This document shows, one piece after another, positions 25,142 to 38,501 of a stretch of DNA of 64,000 nucleotides. Source of the DNA: Alitta virens (taxonomy: Eukaryota; Annelida; Polychaeta; Phyllodocida; Nereididae). Made by a program: the position numbers and the translations under genes. The notes beneath the pieces are model-generated. The model worked only from the letters and a program-made list of their open reading frames with translations. It did no database searches and was not told the origin of the DNA. Each line of letters begins with the position of its first letter. Within the stretch, counting starts at the first letter, position 1. Where the stretch lies: NCBI GenBank assembly GCA_932294295.1, contig OW028585.1:18626561-18690560 (forward strand), in the 5' to 3' direction.

Positions 25142-25389
25142 GAATGTCTGATCAACTCAGAATAGTCAGACTCAATGATCGATCATCTCAGAATTGTCAA
25201 ACTCAATGATCGAACATTTCAGAATTGTCAAACTCAATTTTCATTCAAACCAAAATGGTTGGACTCAATGTTTGATTTATTCAGAATGGTCATACTGAAT
25301 GTTTGATCAACTCAGAATAGTCAAACTCAATGATCGAACATTTCAGAATTGTCAAACTCAATTTTCAATCAAACCAAAATGGTTGGACT
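25112..25389 (+). repeat. 9-mer HOR, A2/F2, 278 bp
   Basis: A2BCDE F2JDE2. One base short because its A2 is a 30-bp monomer. Confidence 0.91.
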
Positions 25390-26660
25390 GAATGTTTGAT
25401 TAACTCAGATTGGTCAAACAGAATGTCTGATCAACTCAGAATAGTCAGACTCAATGATCGATCATCTCAGAATTGTCAAACTCAATGATCGAACATTTCA
25501 GAATTGTCAAACTCAATTTTCATTCAAACCAAAATGGTTGGACTCAATGTTTGATTAATTCAGAATGGTCATACTGAATGTTTGATCAACTCAGAATATT
25601 CAAACTCAATGATCGAACATTTCAGAATTGTCAAACTCAATTTTCATTCAAACCAAAATGGTTGGACTCCATGTTTGATTAGCTCAGAATGGTCATACTA
25701 AATGTTTGACCAAATCAGAATAGTCAAACTCAATGATCGAACATTTCAGAATCGTCAAACTCAATGATCGAACATTTCAGAATTGTCAAACTCAATTTTC
25801 ATTCAAACCAAAATGGTTGGACTCAATGTTTGATTAATTCAGAATGGTTATACTGAATGTTTGACCAAATCAGAATAGTCAAACTCAATGATCGAACATT
25901 TCCGAATTGTCAAACTCAATTTTCATTCAAACCAAAATGGTTGGACTGAATGTTTGAATAGCTCAGAATGGTCATACTAAATGTTTGACCAAATCAGAAT
26001 AGTCAAACTCAATGATCGAACATTTCAGAATTGTCAAACTCAATGATCGAACATTTCAGAATTGTCAAACTCAATTTTCATTCAAACCAAAATGGTTGGA
26101 CTCAATGTTTGATTAATTCAGAATGGTCATACTGAATGTTTGACCAAATCAGAATAGTCAAACTCAATGATCGAACATTTCAGAATTGACAAACTCAATT
26201 TTCATTCAAACCAAAATGGTTGGACTCAATGTTTGATTAGCTCAGAATGGTCATACTAAATGTTTGACCAAATCAGAAAAGTCAAACTCTATAATCGAAC
26301 ATTTCAGAATTGTCAAACTCAATGATCGAACATTTCAGAATTGTCAAACTCAATTTTCATTCAAACCAAAATGGTTGGACTCAATGTTTGATTGGCTCAG
26401 AATGGTCATACTAAATGTTTGACCAAATCAGAATAGTCAAACTCAATGATCGAACATTTCAGAATTGTCAAACTCAATGATCGAACATTTCAGAATTGTC
26501 AAACTCAATTTTCATTCAAACCAAAATGGTTGGACTCAATGATTGATTAATTCAGAATGGTCATACTGAATGTTTGACCAAATCAGAATAGTCAAACTCA
26601 ATGATCGAACATTTCAGAATTGTCAAACTCAATTTTCATTCAAACCAAAATGGTTGGACT
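25390..26660 (+). repeat. 41-mer HOR, copy 1
   Basis: ABCDE FJDE HIDDE FGD2E H2IDDE FGDE HIDDE H3IDDE F3GDE, 1,271 bp. Markers: ggactccatg before H, agaatcgtc in D, gttatact in F, aattgacaaac in D, ctctataatcg after I. Other complete copies are at 30,660 and 55,889. Confidence 0.91.
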
Positions 26661-27218
26661 GAATGTTTGATTAACTCAGATTGGTCAGACAGAATGTCTG
26701 ATCAACTCAGAATAGTCAGACTCAATGATCGATCATCTCAGAATTGTCAAACTCAATGATCGAACATTTCAGAATTGTCAAACTCAATTTTCATTCAAAC
26801 CAAAAAGGTTGGACTCAATGTTTGATTAATTCAGAATGGTCATACTGAATGTTTGATCAACTCAGAATATTCAAACTCAATGATCGAACATTTCAGAATT
26901 GTCAAACTCAATTTTCATTCAAACCAAAATGGTTGGACTCAATGTTTGATTAGCTCAGAATGGTCATACTAAATGTTTGACCAAATCAGAAAAGTCAAAC
27001 TCAATGATCGAACATTTCAGAATTGTCAAACTCAATGATCGAACATTTCAGAATTGTCAAACTCAATTTTCATTCAAACCAAAATGGTTGGACTCAATGT
27101 TTGATTAATTCAGAATGGTCATACTGAATGTTTGACCAAATCAGAATAGTCAAACTCAATGATCGAACATTTCAGAATTGTCAAACTCAATTTTCAATCA
27201 AACCAAAATGGTTGGACT
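26661..27218 (+). repeat. 18-mer HOR
   Basis: ABCDE FJDE HIDDE FGDE2; A has ggtcagaca and the first E has aaaaaggttgg, both private. Confidence 0.9.
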
Positions 27219-27497
27219 GAATATTTGATTAACTCAGATTGGTCAAACAGAATGTCTGATCAACTCAGAATAGTCAGACTCAATGATCGATCATCTCAGA
27301 ATTGTCAAACTCAATGATCGAACATTTCAGAATTGTCAAACTCAATTTTCATTCAAACCAAAATGGTTGGACTCAATGTTTGATTTATTCAGAATGGTCA
27401 TACTGAATGTTTGATCAACTCAGAATAGTCAACCTCAATGATCGAACATTTCAGAATTGTCAAACTCAATTTTCAATCAAACCAAAATGGTTGGACT
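27219..27497 (+). repeat. 9-mer HOR, A2/F2
   Basis: A2BCDE F2JDE2, 279 bp; J tail reads gtcaacct. Confidence 0.9.
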
Positions 27498-28179
27498 GAA
27501 TGTTTGATTAACTCAGATTGGTCAAACAGAATGTCTGATCAACTCAGAATAGTCAGACTCAATGATCGATCATCTCAGAATTGTCAAACTCAATGATCGA
27601 ACATTTCAGAATTGTCAAACTCAATTTTCATTCAAACCAAAATGGTTGGACTCAATGTTTGATTAATTCAGAATGGTCATACTGAATGTTTGATCAACTC
27701 AGAATATTCAAACTCAATGATCGCACATTTCAGAATTGTCAAACTCAATTTTCATTCAAACCAAAATGGTTGGACTCCATGTTTGATTAGCTCAGAATGG
27801 TCATACTAAATGTTTGACCAAATCAGAATAGTCAAACTCAATGATCGAACATTTCAGAATTGTCAAACTCAATGATCGAACATTTCAGAATTGTCAAACT
27901 CAATTTTCATTCAAACCAAAATGGTTGGACTCAATGTTTGATTAATTCAGAATGGTCATACTGAATGTTTGACCAAATCAGAATAGTCAAACTCAATGAT
28001 CGAACATTTCCGAATTGTCAAACTCAATTTTCATTCAAACCAAAATGGTTGGACTCAATGTCTGAATAGCTCAGAATGGTCATACTAAATGTTTGACCAA
28101 ATCAGAATAGTCAAACTCAATGATCGAACATTTCAGAATTGTCAAACTCAATTTTCAATCAAACCAAAATGGTTGGACT
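27498..28179 (+). repeat. 22-mer HOR, ctcc type
   Basis: ABCDE FJDE HIDDE FGD2E H2IDE2, 682 bp, ending in a four-monomer H2 module. The second E is followed by ccatg (ggactccatg). Same type at 29,730, 32,768, 33,791, 36,581, 39,773 and 41,694. Confidence 0.9.
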
Positions 28180-28582
28180 GAATATTTGATTAACTCAGAT
28201 TGGTCAAACAGAATGTCTGATCAACTCAGAATAGTCAGACTCAATGATCGATCATCTCAGAATTGTCAAACTCAATGATCGAACATTTCAGAATTGTCAA
28301 ACTCAATTTTCATTCAAACCAAAATGGTTGGACTCAATGTTTGATTAATTCAGAATGGTCATACCGAATGTTTGACCAAATCAGAATAGTCAAACTCAAT
28401 GATCGAACATTTCAGAATTGTCAAACTCAATTTTCATTCAAACCAAAATGGTTGGACTCAATGTTTGATTTATTCAGAATGGTCATACTGAATGTTTGAT
28501 CAACTCAGAATAGTCAAACTCAATGATCGAACATTTCAGAATTGTCAAACTCAATTTTCAATCAAACCAAAATGGTTGGACT
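28180..28582 (+). repeat. 13-mer HOR, A2, catacc
   Basis: A2BCDE FGDE F2JDE2, 403 bp. The first F ends catacc. A second copy is at 34,473, and a shortened relative at 30,412. Confidence 0.9.
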
Positions 28583-29729
28583 GAATGTTTGATTAACTCA
28601 GATTGGTCAAACAGAATGTCTGATCAACTCAGAATAGTCAGACTCAATGATCGATCATCTCAGAATTGTCAAACTCAATGATCGAACATTTCAGAATTGT
28701 CAAACTCAATTTTCATTCAAACCAAAATGGTTGGACTCAATGTTTGATTAATTCAGAATGGTCATACTGAATGTTTGATCAACTCAGAATATTCAAACTC
28801 AATGATCGAACATTTCAGAATTGTCAAACTCAATTTTCATTCAAACCAAAATGGTTGGACTCCATGTTTGATTAGCTCAGAATGGTCATACTAAATGTTT
28901 GACCAAATCAGAATAGTCAAACTCAATGATCGAACATTTCAGAATCGTCAAACTCAATGATCGAACATTTCAGAATTGTCAAACTCAATTTTCATTCAAA
29001 CCAAAATGGTTGGACTCAATGTTTGATTAATTCAGAATGGTTATACTGAATGTTTGACCAAATCAGAATAGTCAAACTCAATGATCGAACATTTCCGAAT
29101 TGTCAAACTCAATTTTCATTCAAACCAAAATGGTTGGACTCAATGTTTGAATAGCTCAGAATGGTCATACTAAATGTTTGACCAAATCAGAATAGTCAAA
29201 CTCAATGATCGAACATTTCAGAATTGTCAAACTCAATGATCGAACATTTCAGAATTGTCAAACTCAATTTTCATTCAAACCAAAATGGTTTGACTCAATG
29301 TTTGATTAATTCAGAATGGTCATACTGAATGTTTGACCAAATCAGAATAGTCAAACTCAATGATCGAACATTTCAGAATTGACAAACTCAATTTTCATTC
29401 AAACCAAAATGGTTGGACTCAATGTTTGATTAGCTCAGAATGGTCATACTAAATGTTTGACCAAATCAGAAAAGTCAAACTCTATAATCGAACATTTCAG
29501 AATTGTCAAACTCAATGATCGAACATTTCAGAATTGTCAAACTCAATTTTCATTCAAACCAAAATGGTTGGACTCAATGTTTGATTGGCTCAGAATGGTC
29601 ATACTAAATGTTTGACCAAATCAGAATAGTCAAACTCAATGATCGAACATTTCAGAATTGTCAAACTCAATGATCGAACATTTCAGAATTGTCAAACTCA
29701 ATTTTCAATCAAACCAAAATGGTTGGACT
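28583..29729 (+). repeat. 37-mer HOR (truncated 41-mer)
   Basis: Follows the 41-mer up to H3IDD and then ends with E2, lacking the F3GDE module: 1,147 bp. Contains ggtttgactc at about 29,287, shared with 31,364 and 35,580. Confidence 0.89.
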
Positions 29730-30411
29730 GAATGTTTGATTAACTCAGATTGGTCAAACAGAATGTCTGATCAACTCAGAATAGTCAGACTCAATGATCG
29801 ATCATCTCAGAATTGTCAAACTCAATGATCGAACATTTCAGAATTGTCAAACTCAATTTTCATTCAAACCAAAATGGTTGGACTCAATGTTTGATTAATT
29901 CAGAATGGTCATACTGAATGTTTGATCAACTCAGAATATTCAAACTCAATGATCGAACATTTCAGAATTGTCAAACTCAATTTTCATTCAAACCAAAATG
30001 GTTGGACTCCATGTTTGATTAGCTCAGAATGGTCATACTAAATGTTTGACCAAATCAGAATAGTCAAACTCAATGATCGAACATTTCAGAATTGTCAAAC
30101 TCAATGATCGAACATTTCAGAATTGTCAAACTCAATTTTCATTCAAACCAAAATGGTTGGACTCAATGTTTGATTAATTCAGAATGGTCATACTGAATGT
30201 TTGACCAAATCAGAATAGTCAAACTCAATGATCGAACATTTCCGAATTGTCAAACTCAATTTTCATTCAAACCAAAATGGTTGGACTCAATGTTTGAATA
30301 GCTCAGAATGGTCATACTAAATGTTTGACCAAATCAGAATAGTCAAACTCAATGATCGAACATTTCAGAATTGTCAAACTCAATTTTCAATCAAACCAAA
30401 ATGGTTGGACT
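29730..30411 (+). repeat. 22-mer HOR, ctcc type
   Basis: ABCDE FJDE HIDDE FGD2E H2IDE2. Confidence 0.9.
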
Positions 30412-30442
30412 GAATATTTGATTAACTCAGAATGGTCATACC
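30412..30442 (+). repeat. A2/F chimeric monomer (recombination junction)
   Basis: Starts like A2 (gaatatttgattaactcag) and ends like the catacc F (aatggtcatacc). The crossover lies in the shared tcaga core. Full length is 31 bp, so register was kept. Confidence 0.88.
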
Positions 30443-30659
30443 GAATGTTTGACCAAATCAGAATAGTCAAACTCAATGATCGAACATTTCAGAATTGTCA
30501 AACTCAATTTTCATTCAAACCAAAATGGTTGGACTCAATGTTTGATTTATTCAGAATGGTCATACTGAATGTTTGATCAACTCAGAATAGTCAAACTCAA
30601 TGATCGAACATTTCAGAATTGTCAAACTCAATTTTCAATCAAACCAAAATGGTTGGACT
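30412..30659 (+). repeat. 8-mer with chimeric first monomer
   Basis: (A2/F)GDE F2JDE2, 248 bp. Compared with the 13-mer at 28,180 it lacks exactly five monomers, from inside A2 to inside F. Confidence 0.9.
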
Positions 30660-31930
30660 GAATGTTTGATTAACTCAGATTGGTCAAACAGAATGTCTGA
30701 TCAACTCAGAATAGTCAGACTCAATGATCGATCATCTCAGAATTGTCAAACTCAATGATCGAACATTTCAGAATTGTCAAACTCAATTTTTATTCAAACC
30801 AAAATGGTTGGACTCAATGTTTGATTAATTCAGAATGGTCATACTGAATGTTTGATCAACTCAGAATATTCAAACTCAATGATCGAACATTTCAGAATTG
30901 TCAAACTCAATTTTCATTCAAACCAAAATGGTTGGACTCCATGTTTGATTAGCTCAGAATGGTCATACTAAATGTTTGACCAAATCAGAATAGTCAAACT
31001 CAATGATCGAACATTTCAGAATCGTCAAACTCAATGATCGAACATTTCAGAATTGTCAAACTCAATTTTCATTCAAACCAAAATGGTTGGACTCAATGTT
31101 TGATTAATTCAGAATGGTTATACTGAATGTTTGACCAAATCAGAATAGTCAAACTCAATGATCGAACATTTCCGAATTGTCAAACTCAATTTTCATTCAA
31201 ACCAAAATGGTTGGACTCAATGTTTGAATAGCTCAGAATGGTCATACTAAATGTTTGACCAAATCAGAATAGTCAAACTCAATGATCGAACATTTCAGAA
31301 TTGTCAAACTCAATGATCGAACATTTCAGAATTGTCAAACTCAATTTTCATTCAAACCAAAATGGTTTGACTCAATGTTTGATTAATTCAGAATGGTCAT
31401 ACTGAATGTTTGACCAAATCAGAATAGTCAAACTCAATGATCGAACATTTCAGAATTGACAAACTCAATTTTCATTCAAACCAAAATGGTTGGACTCAAT
31501 GTTTGATTAGCTCAGAATGGTCATACTAAATGTTTGACCAAATCAGAAAAGTCAAACTCTATAATCGAACATTTCAGAATTGTCAAACTCAATGATCGAA
31601 CATTTCAGAATTGTCAAACTCAATTTTCATTCAAACCAAAATGGTTGGACTCAATGTTTGATTGGCTCAGAATGGTCATACTAAATGTTTGACCAAATCA
31701 GAATAGTCAAACTCAATGATCGAACATTTCAGAATTGTCAAACTCAATGATCGAACATTTCAGAATTGTCAAACTCAATTTTCATTCAAACCAAAATGGT
31801 TGGACTCAATGATTGATTAATTCAGAATGGTCATACTGAATGTTTGACCAAATCAGAATAGTCAAACTCAATGATCGAACATTTCAGAATTGTCAAACTC
31901 AATTTTCAATCAAACCAAAATGGTTGGACT
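30660..31930 (+). repeat. 41-mer HOR, copy 2
   Basis: Same module string as 25,390-26,660 at +5,270 bp, ending in E2. The first E has ttttattc (private), and gtttgactc is shared with 29,287. Confidence 0.91.
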
Positions 31931-32488
31931 GAATGTTTGATTAACTCAGATTGGTCAAACAGAATGTCTGATCAACTCAGAATAGTCAGACTCAATGATC
32001 GATCATCTCAGAATTGTCAAACTCAATGATCGAACATTTCAGAATTGTCAAACTCAATTTTCATTCAAACCAAAATGGTTGGACTCAATGTTTGATTAAT
32101 TCAGAATGGTCATACTGAATGTTTGATCAACTCAGAATATTCAAACTCAATGATCGAACATTTCAGAATTGTCAAACTCAATTTTCATTCAAACCAAAAT
32201 GGTTGGACTCAATGTTTGATTAGCTCAGAATGGTCATACTAAATGTTTGACCAAATCAGAAAAGTCAAACTCAATGATCGAACATTTCAGAATTGTCAAA
32301 CTCAATGATCGAACATTTCAGAATTGTCAAACTCAATTTTCATTCAAACCAAAATGGTTGGACTCAATGTTTGATTAATTCAGAATGGTCATACTGAATG
32401 TTTGACCAAATCAGAATAGTCAAACTCAATGATCGAACATTTCAGAATTGTCAAACTCAATTTTCAATCAAACCAAAATGGTTGGACT
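31931..32488 (+). repeat. 18-mer HOR
   Basis: ABCDE FJDE HIDDE FGDE2, copy of 26,661 at +5,270 bp without that unit's private changes. Confidence 0.9.
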
Positions 32489-32767
32489 GAATATTTGATT
32501 AACTCAGATTGGTCAAACAGAATGTCTGATCAACTCAAAATAGTCAGACTCAATGATCGATCATCTCAGAATTGTCAAACTCAATGATCGAACATTTCAG
32601 AATTGTCAAACTCAATTTTCATTCAAACCAAAATGGTTGGACTCAATGTTTGATTTATTCAGAATGGTCATACTGAATGTTTGATCAACTCAGAATAGTC
32701 AAACTCAATGATCGAACATTTCAGAATTGTCAAACTCAATTTTCAATCAAACCAAAATGGTTGGACT
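32489..32767 (+). repeat. 9-mer HOR, A2/F2
   Basis: A2BCDE F2JDE2; B reads caaaatag, shared with 36,302. Confidence 0.9.
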
Positions 32768-33449
32768 GAATGTTTGATTAACTCAGATTGGTCAAACAGA
32801 ATGTCTGATCAACTCAGAATAGTCAGACTCAATGATCGATCATCTCAGAATTGTCAAACTCAATGATCGAACATTTCAGAATTGTCAAACTCAATTTTCA
32901 TTCAAACCAAAATGGTTGGACTCAATGTTTGATTAATTCAGAATGGTCATACTGAATGTTTGATCAACTCAGAATATTCAAACTCAATGATCGAACATTT
33001 CAGAATTGTCAAACTCAATTTTCATTCAAACCAAAATGGTTGGACTCCATGTTTGATTAGCTCAGAATGGTCATACTAAATGTTTGACCAAATCAGAATA
33101 GTCAAACTCAATGATCGAACATTTCAGAATTGTCAAACTCAATGATCGAACATTTCAGAATTGTCAAACTCAATTTTCATTCAAACCAAAATGGTTGGAC
33201 TCAATGTTTGATTAATTCAGAATGGTCATACTGAATGTTTGACCAAATCAGAATAGTCAAACTCAATGATCGAACATTTCCGAATTGTCAAACTCAATTT
33301 TCATTCAAACCAAAATGGTTGGACTCAATGTTTGAATAGCTCAGAATGGTCATACTAAATGTTTGACCAAATCAGAATAGTCAAACTCAATGATCGAACA
33401 TTTCAGAATTGTCAAACTCAATTTTCAATCAAACCAAAATGGTTGGACT
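32768..33449 (+). repeat. 22-mer HOR, ctcc type
   Basis: ABCDE FJDE HIDDE FGD2E H2IDE2, copy of 27,498 at +5,270 bp. Confidence 0.9.
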
Positions 33450-33790
33450 GAATATTTGATTAACTCAGATTGGTCAAACAGAATGTCTGATCAACTCAGA
33501 ATAGTCAGACTCAATGATCGATCATCTCAGAATTGTCAAACTCAATGATCGAACATTTCAGAATTGTCAAACTCAATGATCGAACATTTCAGAATTGTCA
33601 AACTCAATTTTCATTCAAACCAAAATGGTTGGACTCAATGTTTGATTGGCTCAGAATGGTCACACTAAATGTTTGACCAAATCAGAATAGTCAAACTCAA
33701 TGATCGAACATTTCAGAATTGTCAAACTCAATGATCGAACATTTCAGAATTGTCAAACTCAATTTTCAATCAAACCAAAATGGTTGGACT
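33450..33790 (+). repeat. 11-mer HOR
   Basis: A2BCDDE H3IDDE2 (6+5), 341 bp. Looks like the head of an A2 unit joined to the tail of a 41-mer. The H3 tail gtcacact is shared with 35,892. Confidence 0.88.
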
Positions 33791-34472
33791 GAATGTTTGA
33801 TTAACTCAGATTGGTCAAACAGAATGTCTGATCAACTCAGAATAGTCAGACTCAATGATCGATCATCTCAGAATTGTCAAACTCAATGATCGAACATTTC
33901 AGAATTGTCAAACTCAATTTTCATTCAAACCAAAATGGTTGGACTCAATGTTTGATTAATTCAGAATGGTCATACTGAATGTTTGATCAACTCAGAATAT
34001 TCAAACTCAATGATCGAACATTTCAGAATTGTCAAACTCAATTTTCATTCAAACCAAAATGGTTGGACTCCATGTTTGATTAGCTCAGAATGGTCATACT
34101 AAATGTTTGACCAAATCAGAATAGTCAAACTCAATGATCGAACATTTCAGAATTGTCAAACTCAATGATCGAACATTTCAGAATTGTCAAACTCAATTTT
34201 CATTCAAACCAAAATGGTTGGACTCAATGTTTGATTAATTCAGAATGGTCATACTGAATGTTTGACCAAATCAGAATAGTCAAACTCAATGATCGAACAT
34301 TTCCGAATTGTCAAACTCAATTTTCATTCAAACCAAAATGGTTGGACTCAATGTTTGAATAGCTCAGAATGGTCATACTAAATGTTTGACCAAATCAGAA
34401 TAGTCAAACTCAATGATCGAACATTTCAGAATTGTCAAACTCAATTTTCAATCAAACCAAAATGGTTGGACT
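33791..34472 (+). repeat. 22-mer HOR, ctcc type
   Basis: ABCDE FJDE HIDDE FGD2E H2IDE2. Confidence 0.9.
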
Positions 34473-34875
34473 GAATATTTGATTAACTCAGATTGGTCAA
34501 ACAGAATGTCTGATCAACTCAGAATAGTCAGACTCAATGATCGATCATCTCAGAATTGTCAAACTCAATGATCGAACATTTCAGAATTGTCAAACTCAAT
34601 TTTCATTCAAACCAAAATGGTTGGACTCAATGTTTGATTAATTCAGAATGGTCATACCGAATGTTTGACCAAATCAGAATAGTCAAACTCAATGATCGAA
34701 CATTTCAGAATTGTCAAACTCAATTTTCATTCAAACCAAAATGGTTGGACTCAATGTTTGATTTATTCAGAATGGTCATACTGAATGTTTGATCAACTCA
34801 GAATAGTCAAACTCAATGATCGAACATTTCAGAATTGTCAAACTCAATTTTCAATCAAACCAAAATGGTTGGACT
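34473..34875 (+). repeat. 13-mer HOR, A2, catacc
   Basis: A2BCDE FGDE F2JDE2, copy of 28,180 at +6,293 bp (203 monomers). Confidence 0.9.
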
Positions 34876-36301
34876 GAATGTTTGATTAACTCAGATTGGT
34901 CAAACAGAATGTCTGATCAACTCAGAATAGTCAGACTCAATGATCGATCATCTCAGAATTGTCAAACTCAATGATCGAACATTTCAGAATTGTCAAACTC
35001 AATTTTCATTCAAACCAAAATGGTTGGACTCAATGTTTGATTAATTCAGAATGGTCATACTGAATGTTTGATCAACTCAGAATATTCAAACTCAATGATC
35101 GAACATTTCAGAATTGTCAAACTCAATTTTCATTCAAACCAAAATGGTTGGACTCCATGTTTGATTAGCTCAGAATGGTCATACTAAATGTTTGACCAAA
35201 TCAGAATAGTCAAACTCAATGATCGAACATTTCAGAATCGTCAAACTCAATGATCGAACATTTCAGAATTGTCAAACTCAATTTTCATTCAAACCAAAAT
35301 GGTTGGACTCAATGTTTGATTAATTCAGAATGGTTATACTGAATGTTTGACCAAATCAGAATAGTCAAACTCAATGATCGAACATTTCCGAATTGTCAAA
35401 CTCAATTTTCATTCAAACCAAAATGGTTGGACTCAATGTTTGAATAGCTCAGAATGGTCATACTAAATGTTTGACCAAATCAGAATAGTCAAACTCAATG
35501 ATCGAACATTTCAGAATTGTCAAACTCAATGATCGAACATTTCAGAATTGTCAAACTCAATTTTCATTCAAACCAAAATGGTTTGACTCAATGTTTGATT
35601 AATTCAGAATGGTCATACTGAATGTTTGACCAAATCAGAATAGTCAAACTCAATGATCGAACATTTCAGAATTGACAAACTCAATTTTCATTCAAACCAA
35701 AATGGTTGGACTCAATGTTTGATTAGCTCAGAATGGTCATACTAAATGTTTGACCAAATCAGAAAAGTCAAACTCTATAATCGAACATTTCAGAATTGTC
35801 AAACTCAATGATCGAACATTTCAGAATTGTCAAACTCAATTTTCATTCAAACCAAAATGGTTGGACTCAATGTTTGATTGGCTCAGAATGGTCACACTAA
35901 ATGTTTGACCAAATCAGAATAGTCAAACTCAATGATCGAACATTTCAGAATTGTCAAACTCAATGATCGAACATTTCAGAATTGTCAAACTCAATTTTCA
36001 TTCAAACCAAAATGGTTGGACTCAATGTTTGATTAGCTCAGAATGGTCATACTAAATGTTTGACCAAATCAGAAAAGTCAAACTCAATGATCGAACATTT
36101 CAGAATTGTCAAACTCAATGATCGAACATTTCAGAATTGTCAAACTCAATTTTCATTCAAACCAAAATGGTTGGACTCAATGTTTGATTAATTCAGAATG
36201 GTCATACTGAATGTTTGACCAAATCAGAATAGTCAAACTCAATGATCGAACATTTCAGAATTGTCAAACTCAATTTTCAATCAAACCAAAATGGTTGGAC
36301 T
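34876..36301 (+). repeat. 46-mer HOR, longest A-to-A interval
   Basis: ABCDE FJDE HIDDE FGD2E H2IDDE FGDE HIDDE H3IDDE HIDDE FGDE2, 1,426 bp. The first 36 monomers match 28,583 at +6,293 bp. The tail HIDDE FGDE2 is that of an ordinary 18-mer, suggesting a fusion. Confidence 0.89.
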
Positions 36302-36580
36302 GAATATTTGATTAACTCAGATTGGTCAAACAGAATGTCTGATCAACTCAAAATAGTCAGACTCAATGATCGATCATCTCAGAATTGTCAAACTCAATGA
36401 TCGAACATTTCAGAATTGTCAAACTCAATTTTCATTCAAACCAAAATGGTTGGACTCAATGTTTGATTTATTCAGAATGGTCATACTGAATGTTTGATCA
36501 ACTCAGAATAGTCAAACTCAATGATCGAACATTTCAGAATTGTCAAACTCAATTTTCAATCAAACCAAAATGGTTGGACT
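36302..36580 (+). repeat. 9-mer HOR, A2/F2
   Basis: A2BCDE F2JDE2 with caaaatag in B, as at 32,489. Confidence 0.9.
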
Positions 36581-38501
36581 GAATGTTTGATTAACTCAGA
36601 TTGGTCAAACAGAATGTCTGATCAACTCAGAATAGTCAGACTCAATGATCGATCATCTCAGAATTGTCAAACTCAATGATCGAACATTTCAGAATTGTCA
36701 AACTCAATTTTCATTCAAACCAAAATGGTTGGACTCAATGTTTGATTAATTCAGAATGGTCATACTGAATGTTTGATCAACTCAGAATATTCAAACTCAA
36801 TGATCGAACATTTCAGAATTGTCAAACTCAATTTTCATTCAAACCAAAATGGTTGGACTCCATGTTTGATTAGCTCAGAATGGTCATACTAAATGTTTGA
36901 CCAAATCAGAATAGTCAAACTCAATGATCGAACATTTCAGAATTGTCAAACTCAATGATCGAACATTTCAGAATTGTCAAACTCAATTTTCATTCAAACC
37001 AAAATGGTTGGACTCAATGTTTGATTAATTCAGAATGGTCATACTGAATGTTTGACCAAATCAGAATAGTCAAACTCAATGATCGAACATTTCCGAATTG
37101 TCAAACTCAATTTTCATTCAAACCAAAATGGTTGGACTCAATGTTTGAATAGCTCAGAATGGTCATACTAAATGTTTGACCAAATCAGAATAGTCAAACT
37201 CAATGATCGAACATTTCAGAATTGTCAAACTCAATTTTCAATCAAACCAAAATGGTTGGACTGAATATTTGATTAACTCAGATTGGTCAAACAGAATGTC
37301 TGATCAACTCAGAATAGTCAGACTCAATGATCGATCATCTCAGAATTGTCAAACTCAATGATCGAACATTTCAGAATTGTCAAACTCAATTTTCATTCAA
37401 ACCAAAATGGTTGGACTCAATGTTTGATTTATTCAGAATGGTCATACTGAATGTTTGATCAACTCAGAATAGTTAAACTCAATGATCGAACATTTCAGAA
37501 TTGTCAAACTCAATTTTCAATCAAACCAAAATGGTTGGACTCAAAGTATGATTATCTCAGAATGGTCATACTGAATGTTTGATCAGCTCAGAATAGTCAG
37601 ACTCAATGATCGATCATCTCAGAATTGTCAAACTCAATGATCGAACATTTCAGAATTGTCAAACTCTATTTTCATTCAAGCCAAAATGGTTGGACTCAAT
37701 GTTTGATTAATTCAGAATGTTCATACTGAATGTTTGATCAACTCAGAATAGTCAAACTCAATGATCGAACATTTCAGAATTGTCAAACTCAATTTCATTC
37801 AAACCAAAATGGTTGGCCTCAATGTTTGATTAGCTCAGAATGGTCATACTAAATGTTTGACCAAATCAGAATAGTCAAACTCAATGATCGAACATTTCAG
37901 AATTGTCAAACTCAATTTTCAATCAAACCAAAATGGTTGGGCTGAATGTTTGATTAACTCAGATTGGTCAAACAGAATGTCTGATCAACTCAGAATAGTC
38001 AGACTCAATGATCGATCATCTCAGAATTGTCAAACTCAATGATCGAACATTTCAGAATTGTCAAACTCAATTTTCATTCAAACCAAAATGGTTGGACTCA
38101 ATGTTTGATTAATTCAGAATGGTCATACTGAATGTTTGATCAACTCAGAATAGTCAAACTCAATGATCGAACATTTCAGAATTGTCAAACTCAATTTTCA
38201 ATCAAACCAAAATGGTTGGACTCAATGTATGATTATCTCAGAATGGTCATACTGAATGTTTGATCAACTCAGAATAGTCAGACTCAATGATCGATCATCT
38301 CAGAATTGTCAAACTCAATGATCGAACATTTCAGAATTGTCAAACTCAATTTTCATTCAAACCAAAATGGTTGGACTCAATGTTTGATTAATTCAGAATG
38401 GTCATACTGAATGTTTGACCAAATCAGAATAGTCAAACTCAATGATCGAACATTTCAGAATTGTCAAACTCAATTTTCAATCAAACCAAAATGGTTGGAC
38501 T
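36581..38501 (+). repeat. 62-monomer super-unit, copy 1 (1,921 bp)
   Basis: 22-mer (36,581), 22-mer A2BCDE F2JDE2 K2LCDE FJDE HIDE2 (37,263) and K-type 18-mer (37,944). Markers: gttaaact in J, gatcagctc in L, ctattttc with aagcc in E, a 30-bp E, ggcctc before H. Private: agaatgttcat near 37,717. Confidence 0.92.
37790..37819 (+). repeat. 30-bp monomer (class E)
   Basis: Reads caatttcattc: the tttt run is one base shorter. It also ends ggcct. Shared with 40,982 and 42,902, so it predates the triplication and is not a random sequencing error. Confidence 0.92.
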
